From Chelonoidis abingdonii (taxonomy: Eukaryota; Chordata; Testudines; Testudinidae), in assembly GCF_003597395.2 (NCBI RefSeq), contig NC_133776.1:39797947-39861946 (forward strand): a DNA stretch of 64,000 bases, in the 5' to 3' direction. The notes below the pieces were generated by a model that was given only the letters and a program-made list of their open reading frames with translations, had not been told where the DNA came from and made no database searches. Shown one piece after another: positions 60,000-64,000 of the stretch. How positions within the stretch are numbered: the stretch's first letter is position 1; each line of letters starts with the position of its first letter. The position numbers were made by a program, and so were the translations under genes.

Positions 60000-60007
60000 T
60001 ACATAAC

Positions 60008-61197
60008 ACCTTACACAATGTCTGTACATGTGTTTCAGAAAGTTATTGATGATCTTTGTGACACAGGCTTTTATTACAGACCTCACAGGATCCCTTTGTG
60101 TGAAGTAGAATAGAAATACCAGACCTAGAGGATCCCTGTAACCTTTATGCACTCCTTATGCCCTCCGTCAGTTGGCATCATGAGATCCTTGGGTTACAAA
60201 AGTGAACTAAAAAAAAAAGGTCCAGATTTAGCTGGAAAATGCTGACAGGGCTTCAACCCTATCAGAGCTAGCATGGGCTGCCATAATACCAAACAATGCC
60301 TTGTAATTATAAAGTCACAGTATCACATATATATTAGAAAATAGATCTGTGATTTCTGTGTGTGCAAAATTCCCTACAAGCATAATAACTAAATTGGACT
60401 GACACCTATTCTGCTGTGTTTAAGATTTCTCTGCTTTTGGATTTGCATGAATCAGGGTTATAATTTTTCATGATGGAGCAGGCATTGGCATCAGGATGAC
60501 ACTCAACAGCCCCATCACTATGGATCTGCCCAACCCCAGCACAATGATGCAGACTCCCATCAGGCCATGGGGCAGGTCTGCAACTGTCATGTTATGAGGA
60601 GTCTGCCAATCACTGTCTGCCTGAAGTGTCTACTTTATCTCCAATCTATCTGAGTATAAATGGATGTTTGCTGGGCTTTAAGACCACACAAATCACCTCA
60701 GGTGGAATAATAATTGTACTTGTAGCAGCAGCCAGGCTATTTCATGGACATGTTGGGTTGGCAGAAAAGAGAATCAATTTATAAAAGTGTGCAGCATTAG
60801 ATAAAGCCCAAGCCCTGACGGTTTTATCTGATGGGTTTAGTTTGTTTTTCAAAAGTGAGTTGCCTTGAGGCATTTTGCTGAGTTTTATTGAATAGTCATT
60901 TTATTTTAAGCAACAGAGGCTTAATATGAAGGTACAACTAGTTGAAAGGTCCCCTGTAGTTGGGTATTTGTCTAAGTGAATTCAAACTCTGCATCATGCA
61001 GATAAATCAACAAGTCTGCAATATACCTCTCTTCTTTATCTTTTTTGTTTTTTATCCCTTTTTAAATAGTTACGGGATCTTGACTATTTAAGCATCACCC
61101 CCTAGGCACTGAGAGTCATGAAACCTACCAGTGTACTATACTGTGCTCACACACTTAAGAAAGTTATTACAATAGCTGTGATGTTACAGAGTTTGTA
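60008..61197. other. Unassigned intergenic DNA
   Basis: No gene or repeat that I can support. Confidence 0.5.
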
Positions 61198-61492
61198 TCT
61201 GGGAGGTAGGATGGTCTTGTGGCTAAAGCCATAAGGAGAGGGAACTCAGGAGATATGTTTCATTCTCAGATCTTTCATAGACTCCATGTGTGATTCTGGG
61301 CAAATTATTAATCTCCAAGCCTTCCCATCTGTCTCTGCCTCTCCCTCCCCCCGCAATGTTCATATGCTTCCACTGTAAGATCTCTGTTGCAGGGACTTTC
61401 TCTTCCTATGCGTATATGCAAAGCCTAGCATAAATGGGCCTAAATTTCTATTGGGGTCTCTTGGTGCTACTATAATATACAAAATAAGAAAT
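61198..61492 (+). mobile_element. MIR-like SINE, nearly complete
   Basis: The head (GGATGGTCTTGTGGCTAAAG) is followed by TTCATTCTCAGATCTTTCAT, GTGATTCTGGGCAAATTATT and TCTGCCTCTCCC, then the tail AAGCCTAGCATAAATGGGCC and TGGTGCTACTATAATATAC. The end is an A-rich tail. Order and length match the copy at 30138-30402. Confidence 0.7.
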
Positions 61493-61694
61493 ATTCTTAG
61501 TGTGAAATTTGCCCTGGGGCACAGCATCAGCACAAAGTCTATGTAATACTTAAGTCTGAAGGGGGTTGTATTTGTGTTCGCTTTCTGCACAGTGGTGAAT
61601 TCCACCCCCAGGTAGCTTTCATTTTGGCTTGGTCATGTTACACCATTTATTTCACAATGTTGTTTCATAACATTGTCTATTTGCAGCAAAACTT

Positions 61695-61915
61695 TGTGAC
61701 AAGGGTTAGGTCGCTGGTATGCTGACTAGTATTGTCTCATTGTTTCCTTGCCCCATCTGTCTGTATTCATCTGTTGTTTCTTGTCTTATGTTTAGGTTAT
61801 AAGCTCTTTGGGGCAGAGGCTTCCTTTCTGTTGTTTGTACAGCACCTAGCACAATGGAGTCCTAGTCCATGATTACAGCTTGTAGGCACTACAATAATAC
61901 AAACAACAACAAACT
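61695..61915 (+). mobile_element. L2-like LINE 3' end fragment
   Basis: It contains AGGGTTAGGTCGCTGGTATG, TTGTCTCATTGTTTCCTTGC, TCTTGTCTTATGTTTAGG and AGCTCTTTGGGGCAGAGGC, then the tail GTACAGCACCTAGCACAATG and AGGCACTACAATAATACAAA. It matches the ends at 36535-37505 and 47850-48355. Confidence 0.75.
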
Positions 61916-63021
61916 TATTTGGCTAGAAATTATTCTTCTTTGCACTTCTTTGATTTAGATATTATACTTTCCAGTGTGGATCCCGCTTTATGGATCTACC
62001 ACCTTCTTCTTAACAATATGCAAATACTTGCTTCTTTTAGGGGGATTACCCTGCTTTATACTATATATTTTACTCCCACTGATGCTAATGGGACTTATGC
62101 ATATATATTTATGACAGAATGGATTCCTTAATTGCTATTGGAGAGGGAGAAATTGAGAGGAAATATAGCTTATTATTAACAGAAACTCATTAGAGATAAG
62201 AAAATAGATACATTTACTCTACCCATCTTGTAATTCTGTTATAACACTTGAAAAGTCTGATCCTATGGTCCTATTCAGTTAAAATGCCCACTGAAGTCAG
62301 GATGAGACCACAAGTATATATTATTGGACCTAATTATCCTATATGTGGAAAAAAGCCTCAGAAGAATACGTAATATTCTTATGTGCATTATTATATGCGC
62401 ATGTTAGTAGGAAGGTGCTTATTCTTTTCAAGACATTTGAAGTCAAGGTCTGTCCTAGCTTTACACTCTTTGTAGTTTTATTGAAACCGCTGAACTAAAT
62501 GTGGGAGCCACAAATGGACTATCAACCACGACTGCCTAAATGGCCAGATCAATTCTCCCCACTAATGAGCGGTGCATTGTGGGAAATATAGGTTTGACAA
62601 CATATCCTTTTTATGAAGCAATGGGTTTAGAGTGAGTGAAATCTCTAGACCCATCTGATATATAAGCATTAGCAAACTCAAACTGCTGAACCTGAACTAA
62701 GTTAGTTAATTAAATGTACAACTAGATTATCAAACTAAGATGAATCTCCCTGTGGCTCCGCCAGTGCCAGGGTTGCCCTTTCCCACTCAGAGCAGACCCG
62801 TGGCCAAAGCTATGGGGTGCTAGGTCCCTGCTGCACTGCCCCCTCCCCTCCCGCGTGGAGGCCCTATCTCCTACCTGTGTCTTTAAGCAGGTGGAGGAGA
62901 GGGCGGAGGCTGATGACAGTGGCAAGCCCCACCCAGCGGCTGCTCCGGGAGGAGGTGGGAAGTGCCGCTGCCGCCAGCCTGCAGCCCAGACGCGCTCGGC
63001 TGCACCAGCCCGGTGTGCACC
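61916..63021. other. Intergenic DNA turning GC-rich before the PGM1 copy
   Basis: Positions 61916-62740 are AT-rich, with one small palindromic repeat piece at about 62261-62310. From about 62745 the sequence becomes GC-rich. The stretch just before the start codon (CACCAGCCCGGTGTGCACC, about 62960-63021) could be the 5' untranslated region of the copied mRNA, but I cannot prove where the copied part begins. Confidence 0.4.
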
Positions 63022-63813
63022 ATGGTGAAGATCGTGACTGTCCTGACCCGGGCCTATGCCAACCAGAAGCCCGGCACCAGCGGGCTGCGCAAGCGGGTCT
63101 GGGTGTTCCAGGACAACGCGTTCCAGGCCGAGAACTTCATCCACAGCATCCTGGCCACAGTGCCCGCGGCTGAGCGGCAGGAGGCCGCGCTGGTGGTGGG
63201 TGGCGACGGCTGGTTCTACATGACCAAGGCCATCCAGTTGATCATCCGGATCGCCGCTGCCAATGGGATTGGCCGTTCAGTGATTGGACAGAATGGAATT
63301 CTCTCCAACCCAGGTATCTTCTGTATTATTAGAAAAATCAAAGTCATTGGTGGCATCATTTTGACAGCCAGTTACAACCCTGGTGGCCCCAATGGAGACT
63401 TCGGCATTAAATTCAATATTTTCAATGGAGGTCCTGCTCCTGAAGGTATTACTGATAAAATTTTCCAAATTAAGAAGACTATTGAAGAGTATGCTATCTG
63501 CCCAGATCTGAAGGTGGACCTTGGTACCATTGGAAAGCAGCAATTTGACTTGGAGAACAAGTTTAAACCATTTACAGTTGAAATTGTGGATTCAGTGGAA
63601 GCTTATGTGAACATTTTGAGGAACATCTTTGATTTCAGTGAGCTAAAAGAAAAATGGGGCTCCTGGTCCGTGGCTGGAGGTGCTAATATGCCATACAAAA
63701 TAGCATTAGTTTTAGACTCTGTGCAAACTCCTCTGCCCCAAAGAGCCCAAAGTAGTACTTTCAACCAAGGATCTCAAAGTACCTTACAAACACCCTCATC
63801 CATTATATTATAA
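63022..63813 (+). pseudogene. PGM1: Truncated intronless copy of phosphoglucomutase 1 (retrocopy)
   Basis: The parent enzyme interconverts glucose 1-phosphate and glucose 6-phosphate in the cytosol. The start is set at the ATG at 63022 because MVKIVTV is the family start; a frame open upstream is not homologous. The first 210 codons (to about 63651) follow PGM1 in order: [76 protein letters not shown]. Several PGM1 exons are represented without introns, so this is a processed copy. The phosphoserine equivalent to Ser117 is kept, but the neighbouring His118 is Tyr, and GGDGR reads GGDGW. After residue 210 homology stops at an A-rich run (CTAAAAGAAAAATGG), and another 53 unrelated codons follow. 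The metal-binding DGDGDR, sugar-binding and phosphate-binding domains are absent; the full enzyme has about 560 residues. Catalysis is not expected. A PGM5 origin is less likely because the PGM1-type [12 protein letters not shown] is present. Confidence 0.85.
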
Positions 63814-63945
63814 TATTCCTTTTTTACTGATGCAGAAACTATGAAACAGAGCTCAGACAACAAAGTTACATTCCTCAAGTCTTTGGCAGTGCTGGCAATG
63901 GAATCCCATTCTGATGGTAATATTACGCACTCGATTATACTCCCT
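63755..63945 (-). mobile_element. MIR-like SINE fragment after the PGM1 copy
   Basis: AAGGATCTCAAAGTACCTTAC, TTTTTTACTGATGCAGAAAC and TATGAAACAGAGCTC follow the MIR antisense order (AAAGCACTTTAC, TTTTACAGATGGGGAAAC, TGAGGCACAGAG). The last codons of the open frame of the PGM1 copy run into this SINE. Confidence 0.65.
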
Positions 63946-64000
63946 CATACCTTAGCCAATGTAAAGAAGTAGAACTGTGTATTGTAAATTCTCAGATCTG

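Noticed and set aside
62817..63173. 118-codon frame overlapping the start of the PGM1 copy in another frame
   Set aside because: It is a shadow of the PGM1 frame in GC-rich sequence and has no homology of its own.
62745..63250. A CpG-island promoter driving a functional gene
   Set aside because: The GC-rich run matches the first coding exon and perhaps the leader of the copied PGM1 mRNA, so it can be explained by retrocopying; there is no independent sign of a promoter.
1..64000. CRISPR array, bacterial operon, phage or toxin system
   Set aside because: No regularly spaced short direct repeats, no compact gene clusters, and pervasive vertebrate interspersed repeats. The window is eukaryotic.

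Overview
The window looks like reptile nuclear DNA, most likely from a turtle. It is AT-rich, has no operon-like coding, and is dominated by interspersed repeats whose types I associate with turtle genomes: antisense and sense CR1 LINEs, a Penelope-like element with a GIY-YIG domain, MIR-like SINEs, an L2-like LINE, PIF/Harbinger-like and hAT-like DNA elements, and solo retroviral-type LTRs. The turtle assignment rests on recognition of repeat families, not on a search.

Layout. 0-5.8 kb: two short Harbinger-like elements and old MIR-like SINEs. 5.9-8.8 kb: a Penelope-like element interrupted by a CR1 that holds a 618-base assembly gap. 8.8-10.7 kb: an AT-rich block, a hAT-like scrap and a CR1. 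10.7-17.4 kb: mostly unassigned AT-rich DNA. 17.4-18.5 kb: a 1.1 kb Harbinger-like element. 19.4-21.7 kb: a CR1 abutted by a hAT end. 23.1-26 kb: a three-level nest, an RTE-like LINE split by an LTR that itself carries a short hAT-like insertion. 27.5-28.4 and 34.1-34.8 kb: two solo LTRs. 29.6-37.5 kb: a palindromic tRNA-like repeat, MIR-like SINEs and an L2-like LINE. 38.3-41.3 kb: two CR1 pieces, one unrecognised open frame, and a second Penelope 3' end. 44.8-47.3 kb: short DNA elements. 54.3-57 kb: a hAT element with very long inverted arms, then a CR1. 58.1-60 kb: two more hAT-like elements. 61.2-62 kb: a SINE and an L2-like LINE end.

The only recognisable host-gene sequence is at 63.0-63.65 kb: an intronless copy of the 5' third of phosphoglucomutase 1 (PGM1), best read as a processed retrocopy. 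One further open frame (39.70-40.07 kb) is not recognised. No RNA gene, CRISPR array or coherent multi-gene system was seen. The most informative structure lies in the target-site duplications, the nested insertions (which order the events in time), the foldback hAT element, and the 3' tail shared between the MIR-like SINEs and the L2-like LINE.
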